Assembly: GCA_949879795.1 (NCBI GenBank)
Contig: CATLBR010000003.1
Coordinates: 89,475-153,474, forward strand
Direction of reading: 5' to 3'
From: an uncultured Hungatella sp.
Lineage (GTDB): Bacteria > Bacillota > Clostridia > Lachnospirales > Lachnospiraceae
DNA length: 64,000 nucleotides
Made by a program: the position numbers and the translations under genes. This document shows, piece by piece, positions 36,101-43,817 of this stretch (position 1 is its first letter; each line of letters begins with the position of its first letter). A model generated the notes under the pieces. It had not been told where the DNA came from. It saw only the letters and a program-made list of their open reading frames with translations, and made no database searches.

Positions 36101-36741
36101 ATGGTATTCAGGTTCGTTACCTTGCTTCTGGCTGCCTCGTTGACCAGCTCATACTCTCCGTCTACCATAACCCGGAAGGTGTCATCCTTTAAGTCAATGT
36201 CCATGCGGACGGTCTGCCACTGTCCCGGCTTGGCCGTTCCTGCTGTCTTTACATTTTTTCCATTGACGTGAGTCTTGAACTGACTCCAGTCTCCGTCCAC
36301 GTACATGGTATAGGCGACTCCGCCATTGCTGTCTGACAGGTAGGGAAGGCTGAACTGATTAGCCCGGTCCTCTGTTCCCGCTTTCATAACCGTGGTCACG
36401 GACACATATCGATATTCATTTTCATCGATCCCAAGTCCGGTTTTGGAAAGCTCGGTGTTTCCCCCGTTGGGCTTTGTCAGCTTCAGAGCATTGTTCCCCT
36501 CGTCTTCCACCAGCTCCGCGGTCCCTCCTCCAGGTGAAACCGTCCAGCCGTTCAGGCTGTTCAGATCGGTTTTTTCGGAGAAATCAATCTCCGCGATGGT
36601 TTTTGACGTAGTCCTGTCAGGCGCCTCTGCCGCCATGGCCGTGATCCCGCCTCCGCCGGGCCCGCCAAAGCCTAGGGAAGCAGCCACCATACCAATGGTC
36701 AGAGCGGATGGCAGAAATTTTTTTCGCCATGTCTGTTTCAT
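30178..36741 (-). CDS. Giant secreted wall-attached multidomain protein: LamG-like, beta-helix, SGNH, five FIVAR, Ig-like, wall-binding repeats
   Basis: A 2187-residue extracellular protein. The start is MKQTWRKK, after AAAGGAGAG, followed by a signal peptide ending near AMA. Approximate order: LamG-like (45-240); parallel beta-helix beginning FYVSSEGDDSADG (245-790); carboxypeptidase-regulatory-like beta domain (850-950); second LamG-like (960-1130); SGNH hydrolase with YAFGDSIVEG, serine near 1141, and GTHPNLD (1135-1350); five 78-residue FIVAR repeats (1360-1750); three Ig-like domains each with a LxYxxGExFDPxG theme (1755-2040); and choline-binding-type WYxx repeats (2070-2187). It probably binds and cleaves or de-esterifies a plant or host glycan at the cell surface. 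Which domain is catalytic on glycan is uncertain. Confidence 0.88.
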   Translation of the reverse strand: MKQTWRKKFLPSALTIGMVAASLGFGGPGGGGITAMAAEAPDRTTSKTIAEIDFSEKTDLNSLNGWTVSPGGGTAELVEDEGNNALKLTKPNGGNTELSKTGLGIDENEYRYVSVTTVMKAGTEDRANQFSLPYLSDSNGGVAYTMYVDGDWSQFKTHVNGKNVKTAGTAKPGQWQTVRMDIDLKDDTFRVMVDGEYELVNEAARSKVTNLNTIRYYADSWNQGTVYFRSVKVEAFKERSQSGTFYVSSEGDDSADGTTPETAWKTVARVNKAHFLPGDQILFERGGEWNETLAPQGSGTAGNMITISSYGEGALPKIKVDGASSDALYLYNQEYWEISNLDISNTVPGFRMLSGDGTGDGTAPTGNVTERNNEDGSKLGDYRGIHIAGRDVPTLKGFWLHDLLVHDVTGYVSWIGDTGLRDAGIKNSLGLDGSKRTGGVLFECLKPTGNVATQFSDIVIEKSQFINNSFCGITVKQWNGSGNQYGNNPGWANKSGQGSKPNYTSSHWKPHSNIIIQDNYINQGASAYACNGIYLTSSRDSVIQRNVLEHIGTCGIELYFTDNVAVQFNEVSDVAHKGGGQDSNAIDPDWMVTNALIQYNYVHDCGEGFLLCGVAFNSGVIRYNLVQDCRFSYVHYSMGSGYFQIYNNVFYRSKDGSGTSNFDPWGGGKVSYVNNVFYDGKGTGFGFSGSSSFAFDNNAYYGTAAPSKDKNPLILTEDPFEGEAPNLARKGSAETGPLLEANGLRPKMDSPLIGAGVMTDPLGINLDNGLKSAGTEFNFSALDKADNNFLGDCINIGRADYPTFENTGEDGVITSAKSQKAADTTAPTIGMFEVSLPAEVVILRGNVNDGANNISGAVVEVTCADKTVAVTTDESGNYSIKEGLGAGAVSIKVSYGEDGSKSVENEGELKAGVVNIINIQVPLDDMPETYEETLINESFDAQTDPANFGFNWGTNIADGQLVLTTGMGRNTSAVKTFDADIASRKGADITFDWKAPSGNKMGFEFRDDYGRLVFGFCTAPGKKVLRASVEGAAVDDGKAATDNIGGEPKWTEVPMDTNKTYTIRIHGDFETQTLSYQIREKDSKTVVLQKLDLPIEGTNLSRMIACSWWDSQAQYIDNFVLTAPADDLPLSGKNVYAFGDSIVEGHEYKKAGFASISARHEGMELTNYGKNGATMLDANYMGGQILKQVQNAPQEAPDYVLFDGGTNDAEYLYKNNKEAGTVAEGKEPESFDTNTFAGAFENTVYTMKQKWPEAQLVYVAVHKLGSRDWETQERLHKLEMDICGKWGIAVADVYTDAELDTRIVDHKDKYSFNGVGKNGLPGTNGSGTHPNLDAVREFYIPVVTEALRNPENHIPEYEAPKPADKTALTEAIKAAKEEAEKSDLYTEESLAKLKEAVAAAQKVVDDGKATDEDVSKQVESLKAAVESLVKKEVPADKTALTEAIKVAKEEADKTDIYTEESLAKLTAALEAAEKVAADDKATQEEVDQQTVAVKAAVESLEKKEVPVEPEKPADKTALTEAIKAAKEEADKTDLYTQESLAKLTVALEVAEKVAADEKATQEEVDQQTAAVKAAVESLEKKEVPVEPEKPADKTSLMEAIKAVKEEVEKTDLYTEESLAKLTAALEAAEKVAADEKATQEEVDKQTAAVKAAVENLEKKEVPVDPEKPADKTALTEAIKAAKEEADKTDLYTEESLEKLTNAIEAAEKVATDEKATQEEVEKQTETIKAAIESLEEKEVPEETEKPEKPEEPQYFTTKITVTRKPDRTDYLVGDDLDPEGLEVTAVEKATASNASRERKVPVDELEFNPDHFEEAGDTAVTVTYTASDAEGDEKEFTAQFTVKVEERLDEDTSYVTKIVVAKKPKKLNYMEGEDFDPEGMEVEAVLRSLDGKKTTREQISLDALDFEYDFSQPGSQRVKITYMALDKNQEEKAFHAEVQVMVAEKVEDHIYMEGIKITQLPKRMSYTAGEKFDPDGMVVTAYRKNTATGETIEEEITDYQVDIQILMAAGSQKVTVTYVAADEDGHAKAFTDSITVTVQKKQGILRRFGSSGKRIMVINDNKIPLDAMPQVTAGTWQRDEKGWIFRKEDGTYVTDGWVLTEWNQTYEWYLIDTEGYMVTGWVWWNGDWYYLHTASDGTQGHMYTGWKMIDGRWYFFQEVSDGKKGAMLHGATTPDGYKVDENGVWVK
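31490..32665 (-). repeat. Five tandem FIVAR-coding repeats
   Basis: Roughly 234-base units encode ADKTALTEAIK...YTEESLAKL...KAAVESLEKKEVP. The three central copies are nearly identical at protein level and the first and last are more diverged, as expected for internal duplication in a surface stalk. Confidence 0.85.
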
Positions 36742-36855
36742 CGTATTCTCTCCTTTCATATTGTCCGATTTAATAAATCTGACTCCATTTTATGGAATTT
36801 GAACAAAAATGCCCATGGAGATTTCCGATAGAATCTTTCATTTTTCCGACAAAGT

Positions 36856-36930
36856 GATCCTAAGGCCACATCCAGTGCCATCATGATGGTGAAGCCTGCC
36901 GCAAACAAAAACTCCAGCCGCAAAACCGGT
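36856..36930 (-). pseudogene. Remnant of a ZIP-type transporter gene
   Basis: The minus strand encodes LLTGFAAGV, then after a frame change FAAGFTIMMALDVALG, matching the N-terminal LTGFAAGV and C-terminal FAAGFTIMMALDTALG of the intact ZIP gene at 39513. The middle is deleted, possibly by recombination between the two TTTGCGGC-containing segments. It sits just after the monooxygenase gene. Confidence 0.65.
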
Positions 36931-36944
36931 CAGAAGACCGCCCT

Positions 36945-37277
36945 CTACTCCTTTATAAACCGGCTGTCCGCCTCCGGTATTCCGCCCTCGTCAGACACAT
37001 ACCGCTCCACTTTCATATGCAGATCGTACTTCACCCGAAGCTCCGTGATTTTCTCCATCATCGGAGAAGCATGATGCTTGTCAATAGACTCCTGATCCTT
37101 CCAGCAGTCGATCAGCAGCACAGTCTCCGGATCCGCCATGGGAGAGAAATAATCATACCGTAGATTTCCATCCTCCCTTCGGATCTTTGCCGCGGTCCCG
37201 CTGGCCTCCATTTCCTCCGCGAATTTCCTTGCGTTTCCTCCTGTTCCGGAATAATAGATATTTACCACTATGCTCAT
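36945..37277 (-). CDS. Antibiotic biosynthesis monooxygenase-fold protein (YgiN-like)
   Basis: A 110-residue dimeric ferredoxin-like-fold protein. VVNIYYSGTGGNARKFAEEM, then LLIDCWKDQESIDKHHAS, a typical heme-free ABM pattern. Start at MSIVVN after AGGAGGGCAACAGGC. Family roles include quinol oxidation and oxidation of small aromatics. It is a single gene; its last codons contain the 17-base string shared with the AEC remnant. Confidence 0.85.
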   Translation of the reverse strand: MSIVVNIYYSGTGGNARKFAEEMEASGTAAKIRREDGNLRYDYFSPMADPETVLLIDCWKDQESIDKHHASPMMEKITELRVKYDLHMKVERYVSDEGGIPEADSRFIKE

Positions 37278-37409
37278 GCCTGTTGCCCTCCTGTTTTTTA
37301 TGTTCTTTTCACATCGTACCCATTGTACCACAAAAACTTTCTTATTAGAAGAAATCTGCCTCTTTTTTCAGCCTCTTTGGACAAACCAAGTCACTAAAAT
37401 AAAAAAGAC

Positions 37410-37440
37410 TTGACTATATAGCTGCTATATGGTGTTTAAT
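37410..37440 (+). promoter_or_regulatory. MerR-type promoter with long spacer and central palindrome
   Basis: TTGACT (37410-37415) and TTTAAT (37435-37440) are 19 bases apart, and the spacer contains the perfect dyad ATATAGC-T-GCTATAT (37416-37430). Over-long spacers with a central dyad are the hallmark of MerR-activated promoters; autoregulation is likely. Confidence 0.7.
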
Positions 37441-37512
37441 CATATTAACACACAGATCCCCCAAAGCCGCCAGGCCTGTGCCGGATGGCCTCAAAGGAAG
37501 GAGAAATGATTT

Positions 37513-38484
37513 ATGAAGGCAAAAGAAGCGGAACAATTAACCGGACTGTCCAAACAGACACTGATCTGGTATGAAAAAGAGGGGCTGATAAAGCCTGAGC
37601 GAAACGAAAACCGATACCGGGAATATTCTGACCAGGACATCAAAACCCTTCAGCTGATCAAACTGCTCCGGAATATGGATATCTCCATAGACGATATCCG
37701 CCAGATCCTCAATGGCCATTTGTCGGTGGAAGAGATTTTTGAACAGCAGAAAGCCTATTTACACCAGGAAGAATCCAAAATAAAAGACCTGGAAAAAAAG
37801 GTCTGTTTTTATGCTGATACAAAAGCGCCTTTGATCAACGATCTAGAAAAACTCCACAAACCAAAAATCGGCCTGGGCGGGCAGGAAAAGTCTCTGGAAC
37901 CTTTTCACATCGGCACACGCCCGGACCGAAAGATGTTGAAAAAACTGCTGTTTTGGAATGGTGTCTGGTTTGTCGGCGTCATCGCTGTCATCAGCCTGTT
38001 TATCTGTCAGTTTGAACATGTGTGGGGAATCGTCCCTCCCCTGTTCGTCCCCCTGACCCTGGGAGCCGCCCTCATATTTGTTCTGTTAGGCTCCGGCATC
38101 CCACAGTTGGGGCTTGGAAATATAGCTGACCGCTACTTTCAGTATGTGGAATTTTCCAGGGAAGGCATGGCCTATACCAGTCCCAAAACTCTCCGGGAAA
38201 AAAACCGCTTCCTGCAGAAGACTTTTCACCGTCAGGACACACTGACCTACGTGTCTTATGACCAGGTGGAAAAGGTGTCTGTCATCCACGACACCAAGTA
38301 TATCCGGATCTTCCTGCCCATTGCCAGCGAGCTTTTTGTGACCAGTTTCGTCTTCCACCTGAAAGACAATACCTCCTTCTCCATTCTCCATCAGATGTTT
38401 TATGGAAATGACGAGGAGATCATTCTCCGGATCCTCCGGGAACATGTGGGACAGGTGGTGATCACCAAAAGGCCCTGTGCCTGA
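37513..38484 (+). CDS. MerR-family regulator with C-terminal membrane domain
   Basis: A 323-residue protein. The N-terminal MerR helix-turn-helix (KEAEQLTGLSKQTLIWYEKEGLIKPER) is followed by a coiled coil to about 105. Two hydrophobic helices (about 152-172 and 178-200) and a C-terminal soluble domain of about 115 residues follow. DNA-binding domains fused to membrane segments suggest sensing at the membrane. GGAAGGAGAAATG precedes the start. Confidence 0.85.
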   Translation: MKAKEAEQLTGLSKQTLIWYEKEGLIKPERNENRYREYSDQDIKTLQLIKLLRNMDISIDDIRQILNGHLSVEEIFEQQKAYLHQEESKIKDLEKKVCFYADTKAPLINDLEKLHKPKIGLGGQEKSLEPFHIGTRPDRKMLKKLLFWNGVWFVGVIAVISLFICQFEHVWGIVPPLFVPLTLGAALIFVLLGSGIPQLGLGNIADRYFQYVEFSREGMAYTSPKTLREKNRFLQKTFHRQDTLTYVSYDQVEKVSVIHDTKYIRIFLPIASELFVTSFVFHLKDNTSFSILHQMFYGNDEEIILRILREHVGQVVITKRPCA

Positions 38485-38506
38485 CCCTCTCTCAGGAAAT
38501 TCTCTC

Positions 38507-39424
38507 TTACAACACCAGCCCTACCACGGCCACAATACAGCAGATACTGATGAGAATGGATATGGAATTAACGGCGCTGGACAGTCCGATATCCCCTTTC
38601 AGGTCAGCCGTAAAAGCAGGGGCCGCCGACGCGATGGGGGCGAACACCAGAATGGCCAGAGTCTGGCGGTACTCTAAGGGCATGGGAAGGAGGAAATAAA
38701 ATCCCGCGGACAAAAGCGCCGCCACACCATACCTAACTGCCAGGATCTTTATGATCGTTCCCATCTGACTCCTGTCGCCGGAGAGCTTAAAGCCCACCCC
38801 GATCATCAGCATGGCCATAAACGCGTTGCCGTCAGCGATGATCCCTGCGAAGGATATGGCCTGGTCCGGAAGCCGGATCCCCAGAAGACAGAGAACCGTC
38901 ATGATCATATACGTGTCAAAGGGCACGGATTTCACCAGGGTCCTGGCCACCTGTACCACAGGCTTCCCTTTTCCCTCTCCCTTGGCCATGGCTGCCACGC
39001 TGTAAGCGCCTCCAAGACAGACCACCGCGTTGCCGGTGTCGAACAGGCTGGTGATCACCACCCCCATGGGGCCCAGAAAACTCTGGACAAAGGGCAAAGT
39101 GAAATTTCCGATATTGTACCCCGACAGATTCAGGATCTCGAAGGCCTTCTTATCCCTGGAAGCCCTCATATTCATCAGGAATCCCGCCCCTATGTAGACC
39201 AGGCCGCCTCCAAGGCCCAAAAGGCACAATACCAGCATGGAAGCGTCGATCTCCTTGCCGGCAAAGCTGACGATAATGGCTGCCGGAAGGGTGATCTTCA
39301 GCACGATTCTGGAAAGCACATGAAAGTCTTCCTGCTTAAAGAAACCCACCTGTCTCAGAAGATAACCCATCAAAATGATTCCGATAAAACAAGCTGCTCT
39401 GGTTAATACTGCTGTCATTCCCAT
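38507..39424 (-). CDS. AEC-family (auxin efflux carrier) transporter
   Basis: A 305-residue membrane transporter with about ten helices in two inverted halves; Gly/Pro-rich KITLPAAIIVSFAGK and NIGNFTLPFVQSFLGP are the characteristic crossover motifs. GGGGAGAGATTATAAG precedes the ATG. Relatives move organic acids or amino acids. A truncated, frame-shifted duplicate lies at 17986-18239. Confidence 0.9.
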   Translation of the reverse strand: MGMTAVLTRAACFIGIILMGYLLRQVGFFKQEDFHVLSRIVLKITLPAAIIVSFAGKEIDASMLVLCLLGLGGGLVYIGAGFLMNMRASRDKKAFEILNLSGYNIGNFTLPFVQSFLGPMGVVITSLFDTGNAVVCLGGAYSVAAMAKGEGKGKPVVQVARTLVKSVPFDTYMIMTVLCLLGIRLPDQAISFAGIIADGNAFMAMLMIGVGFKLSGDRSQMGTIIKILAVRYGVAALLSAGFYFLLPMPLEYRQTLAILVFAPIASAAPAFTADLKGDIGLSSAVNSISILISICCIVAVVGLVL

Positions 39425-39512
39425 CTTATAATCTCTCCCCTTTTCGACCTGTTATATCATGGTTTGGGAAGGATTGCAAGAATTATGGAAGATTTCGTTA
39501 TCTGTCAGATGA

Positions 39513-40295
39513 TTATCCCAAAGCTGTATCTAGAGCCATCATGATGGTAAAGCCCGCCGCAAAAAAGATTGTTCCCACATTACAATGATCTCCTTCTGAC
39601 ATTTCCGGAATCAGTTCCTCCACGACTACATAGATCATGGCGCCAGCCGCGAAACTTAAAAAATACGGCAAGAGCGGAACGACAAAGCCGGACAGGAACA
39701 TCGTCAAAACCGCTCCGGCAGGCTCAACCATCCCGGAGAGCATTCCATAAAAAAACGCCTTTCTTCTGCTCATTCCTTCCGACCGCAAAGGCATGGAAAT
39801 AATAGCGCCTTCTGGAAAATTCTGAATCGCAATTCCCAGCACCAACGCCAGTGCACCCATAGCGGTAATCCTGGTATCTCCTAAACTCCGTCCCGCGTAG
39901 ACCACTCCCACGGCCATGCCTTCCGGAAGGTTGTGGAGTCCCACAGCCAACACCAGCATGGTGGTTTTCGGCAGACGGCTTTTTGGCCCTTCCGCTTTGC
40001 TGCTGTTCATATGCAGATGAGGAATTCTCTGATCTAAGATCAGCAAAAAAAGAATACCAATCCAAAATCCTGCAACTGCAGGTACAAAAGCCAGCTGTCC
40101 CATGGCTTCTGACTGGTCTATAGAAGGGATCAGGAGACTCCAGACAGAAGCTGCCGCCATCACTCCGGCAGCAAAGCCGGTCAGAGCTCTCTGCAGCAAC
40201 GGGTTTATTTTATTCTTTATAAACAAAACACAGGCAGAACCCAAGGTTGTTCCTAAAAATGGAATCCATATGCCCCATACGATTTCTTTTTGCAT
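39513..40295 (-). CDS. ZIP-family divalent metal transporter
   Basis: A 260-residue transporter with eight helices. The metal-binding motifs HNLPEGMAVG and QNFPEGAII in helices IV and V, and VEELIPE near the C-terminus, are diagnostic of ZIP proteins (zinc or iron import in related bacteria). The second of two adjacent ATGs is preferred because GGAGG lies six bases upstream. A deletion remnant of a second copy is at 36856. Confidence 0.9.
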   Translation of the reverse strand: MQKEIVWGIWIPFLGTTLGSACVLFIKNKINPLLQRALTGFAAGVMAAASVWSLLIPSIDQSEAMGQLAFVPAVAGFWIGILFLLILDQRIPHLHMNSSKAEGPKSRLPKTTMLVLAVGLHNLPEGMAVGVVYAGRSLGDTRITAMGALALVLGIAIQNFPEGAIISMPLRSEGMSRRKAFFYGMLSGMVEPAGAVLTMFLSGFVVPLLPYFLSFAAGAMIYVVVEELIPEMSEGDHCNVGTIFFAAGFTIMMALDTALG

Positions 40296-40361
40296 CATAA
40301 GCCTCCAGATTGTCAAATCTCTTTAAATATAACAAAGTCAATCCCAAATTCCAAGGCCTCC

Positions 40362-40389
40362 TTGCACTTTTCCCGTTTTTTGTTATAAT
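40362..40389 (+). promoter_or_regulatory. Promoter of the hybrid kinase/GH18 operon
   Basis: TTGCAC, 16 bases, TATAAT, about 25 bases before the start at 40414. Confidence 0.7.
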
Positions 40390-40413
40390 GAAATTATTAG
40401 AAAGGTGGTATCT

Positions 40414-43400
40414 ATGCGCACAACGAAAAAAAACTGGCAGACTATATTATATATCTGCATTTTACTGGCAGCAATCTGCCTGCTGTTCCTATGGTATTCT
40501 ACTACAAACAGCCGCCAGATCGAAAACAGGAACTTGATTTATGCTATGGACTCCGCCCGGCAGACAGCCATACGGATCAGCAGTGAACTCACCAATGCCC
40601 AGCGGCGGGTGCATAACTATGCTTATCTGTTGAGCATGACCGCAAGTGAGCCGGAGCTTAGCACGGAATTGCTGAAAGAATTGGAGAACAACTCGGACTT
40701 TGATGCCTTCCGTTTTACCAACAAGGACGGAATCAATCTGGCATCCAACGGCAGCCAAAGCGACAGCAGGGATCGGGACTATTTTCTCAAAGGCATGGAC
40801 GGCGGCAGCGGCACCACCATGGTTCTGCACTCCAGGATCACCGGCGAACCCATGATGGTATTCTACGCCCCCCTGCGATGTGAGGGCGAAATTTTCGGTG
40901 TTCTCCTGGGATTGTACAATGCAGAGAATTATCTTCGGGAAATGCTGGAAACTAATTATTTCGGCGAGACTGCCAGTGTATTTTTGTGCGCGCGGGACGG
41001 TCTGGTTATCGCCTCCTCCGACAGTGCAGACTTTGACCGTCCTCTTCCTGATCTGCTGTATGAAAACGGCGTCATTGACACGCAGACATCTGCAAAGGTG
41101 TGGTCGGTATTCCGGGGTGAATCCGATGAGGACGGATTTATCTGTGACTCAAACAATATAACAGACAACCTATGCGTACTGCATGTACCGAACACAGAAT
41201 ATATATTGGTTCAGACCTTTCCTCAAAGTGTTACAGGAGCCATGGTCCGCGACGCAAACCACACCGGTATGATTCTGCAGACGATTTTGATCTGTCTGTT
41301 TGTTGCCTATATTCTCGTCCTGCTGTTCAAGGGTAAGACTCAGAGAAAGAACCTGGAAAAGCAAAATACACAGTTCAGCTATGTACTGGACGGTTTAAAT
41401 ACTCTTTTTTCCGCCCGTTACCTTACCGTAGACCTGGAATCCAACACCTATTCCTATATGGCAGGAATCAAACCTTTAAGCAGCAGCCTTTCCATGGAAG
41501 GACCTTATGATGATATTACACGGATCCACGCCATGGATCTTATCGGGGAGGAGGAAAAGGAACGTTTCAGAGAGACCTTCGAGCTCAACTCCATCACTCA
41601 GATACTTTCAGAACAGGATACGTTCACCTATGAATGTCATGTTATACGAAATGGGGCTGAGGCGTGGGAACATTTGATTACAGTATGCCTTCAGCGGAAA
41701 GGCGGCCGGGCTGTCAGGATTCTTTTTGTCCGGCAGAATATCACGGAATTGAAACAACGAGAGCTTCAGAGTCAGAAGGCATTGTCTGTTATGAACCGCA
41801 AAGAACGGCAATATCGGATCGCCATTACATCCACTGCCTTCTGCACCTTTGAATTCAATCTTACCAAGGACTTGATCGAACATGATATTGTCTGCGCCAT
41901 TGACGGCCAACTGGTTTCTCTTCTGGAAAAAATCGACATGGCTGCCCCCTGCTCAGCCTCTATATTCTTTGAAAAGTGGAAATCTTTCATTATGGAGGAA
42001 TCTCTGGAAGAGTACAGTGCCATAGTCAGTCCACGACAGCTGCTTCGGCGCTTTGAAGAGGGGCAGATGGAGATCAACGTGGATTACTGGGGATGGGCCC
42101 ATGTCAACCAACCCATGTGCGTGCGGCAGTCCTTCATCATGACTCAGGATGATACCACTGGCGACATCATGGTCATGGTATTGTCCAAGGATATCACCAG
42201 CCAGGTTCAGAAACAGAGGGAACAGACTCAGGCTCTTCAGGATGCGCTGATACAGGCTCAGAGGGCCAACCAGGCTAAGACCACGTTCCTGTCCAATATG
42301 TCCCATGATATCCGCACTCCGATGAACGCGATCATCGGCTTTACCACTATCGCTGTCAGCCACATCGACAACAAAGACCAGGTAAAGGACTGTCTCCAGA
42401 AAGTCCTTTCCTCCAGCAACCATCTTCTCAGCCTGATCAATGATATTCTGGATATGAGCCGTATTGAGAGCGGTAAGGTTCAGATTAAGGAACAGGAATG
42501 CAATATCTCCGAACTTACCCATAACCTGGTGAATATCATACAGCCTCAGGTAAAGGCAAAACAGCTGGAGTTGTTTATCGACACTTACAATGTAAACAAT
42601 GAGGACGTTATAGCTGACGCTCTGAAGCTGAGTCAGGTGTTTGTAAATCTGCTGAGCAATGCCGTGAAGTACACCCCGGCAGGCGGAACAGTCAGCTTCC
42701 GAATCCGTCAGGAGACCACCTTCCATCGGGGCTGGGGGGACTATGTGTTTATTGTCAAGGACAACGGCATCGGCATGACTCAGGACTTTGTGGAACATAT
42801 CTTTGAACCATTTGAACGGGAGTCCAGCACAACAAAAACCGGCATCCAGGGCACAGGCCTGGGCATGGCCATCACCAAGAATATTGTGGAGATGATGGGC
42901 GGCACAATTACCGTTCAGAGTGAGAAAGGCAAAGGCAGCGAATTCCGGGTGGAATTGAGGCTGAAACTCCAGGATGTGGAGAAAAATGCCGCACAGATCA
43001 AGGAATTGGAAGGCCTGCGGGCTTTAGTAGTTGATGACGACTGCGACTGCTGTGTAAGTGTATCTCATATGCTTACGCAGATCGGAATGCGGGCGGAATG
43101 GACCATCTCTGGCCAGGAAGCAGTATATCGGGCAAAAAGTGCTTACAATGAGGGAGATTCCTATCATGCCTATATTATCGACTGGCAGATGCCGGTGATG
43201 AGCGGAATCGAAACCTGCCGTCATATCCGCTCTGCTACCGGTGAGGAGGCACCTATCATCATTCTTACAGCATATGACTGGACAGATATTGAGGAAGAGG
43301 CCAGACAGGCTGGAGTTACCGCTTTCTGCGCAAAACCGCTTTTTATGTCTGACTTAAAGTCCGCTCTGCTCATCGCCAGCAACCTGATGGAAAAAGAGAT

Positions 43401-43809
43401 AGAAGCTCCATGGACTGAGGTGGACTTCACCGGAAAACGCATCCTGCTGGTAGAAGATAATGAACTCAACCGCGAAATCGCGGAAGCCATACTTGAGGAG
43501 ACCGGTTTTTCCGTGGAAACCGCACCCGACGGAACTGACGCGGTGGACATGGTCTCCCGGGCAGAAGATCATTATTATGATGCTATCCTCATGGATGTAC
43601 AGATGCCGGTGATGGACGGCTACGAAGCCACCCGAACTATCCGCTCTCTCTCCAGAGAAGATGTAAAAAACCTGCCCATTATTGCCATGACAGCCAACGC
43701 TATGGAGGAAGACAAGGAGACTGCCCTGAAAAGCGGCATGAATGCACACATAGCGAAACCCCTTGATATTGATCTTTTTTTGAGAATCCTGAGCAAATAT
43801 TTAAAGTGA
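40414..43809 (+). CDS. Hybrid sensor histidine kinase with two receiver domains
   Basis: A 1131-residue kinase. Helix near 10-30, an extracellular dCache-like sensor (about 32-290), second helix near 292-312, PAS-like region (325-600), HisKA with SNMSHDIRTPMNAI (phospho-His 631), and HATPase with DNGIGM and GTGLGMAI. Two receivers follow, with aspartates at 923 (IIDWQMPVMSG) and 1061 (LMDVQMPVMDG). No output or Hpt domain is present, so a phosphotransfer partner is expected elsewhere. The start follows GGTGGTATCT. A secreted GH18 gene begins eight bases after its stop. Confidence 0.92.
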   Translation: MRTTKKNWQTILYICILLAAICLLFLWYSTTNSRQIENRNLIYAMDSARQTAIRISSELTNAQRRVHNYAYLLSMTASEPELSTELLKELENNSDFDAFRFTNKDGINLASNGSQSDSRDRDYFLKGMDGGSGTTMVLHSRITGEPMMVFYAPLRCEGEIFGVLLGLYNAENYLREMLETNYFGETASVFLCARDGLVIASSDSADFDRPLPDLLYENGVIDTQTSAKVWSVFRGESDEDGFICDSNNITDNLCVLHVPNTEYILVQTFPQSVTGAMVRDANHTGMILQTILICLFVAYILVLLFKGKTQRKNLEKQNTQFSYVLDGLNTLFSARYLTVDLESNTYSYMAGIKPLSSSLSMEGPYDDITRIHAMDLIGEEEKERFRETFELNSITQILSEQDTFTYECHVIRNGAEAWEHLITVCLQRKGGRAVRILFVRQNITELKQRELQSQKALSVMNRKERQYRIAITSTAFCTFEFNLTKDLIEHDIVCAIDGQLVSLLEKIDMAAPCSASIFFEKWKSFIMEESLEEYSAIVSPRQLLRRFEEGQMEINVDYWGWAHVNQPMCVRQSFIMTQDDTTGDIMVMVLSKDITSQVQKQREQTQALQDALIQAQRANQAKTTFLSNMSHDIRTPMNAIIGFTTIAVSHIDNKDQVKDCLQKVLSSSNHLLSLINDILDMSRIESGKVQIKEQECNISELTHNLVNIIQPQVKAKQLELFIDTYNVNNEDVIADALKLSQVFVNLLSNAVKYTPAGGTVSFRIRQETTFHRGWGDYVFIVKDNGIGMTQDFVEHIFEPFERESSTTKTGIQGTGLGMAITKNIVEMMGGTITVQSEKGKGSEFRVELRLKLQDVEKNAAQIKELEGLRALVVDDDCDCCVSVSHMLTQIGMRAEWTISGQEAVYRAKSAYNEGDSYHAYIIDWQMPVMSGIETCRHIRSATGEEAPIIILTAYDWTDIEEEARQAGVTAFCAKPLFMSDLKSALLIASNLMEKEIEAPWTEVDFTGKRILLVEDNELNREIAEAILEETGFSVETAPDGTDAVDMVSRAEDHYYDAILMDVQMPVMDGYEATRTIRSLSREDVKNLPIIAMTANAMEEDKETALKSGMNAHIAKPLDIDLFLRILSKYLK

Positions 43810-43817
43810 GGTATCCT

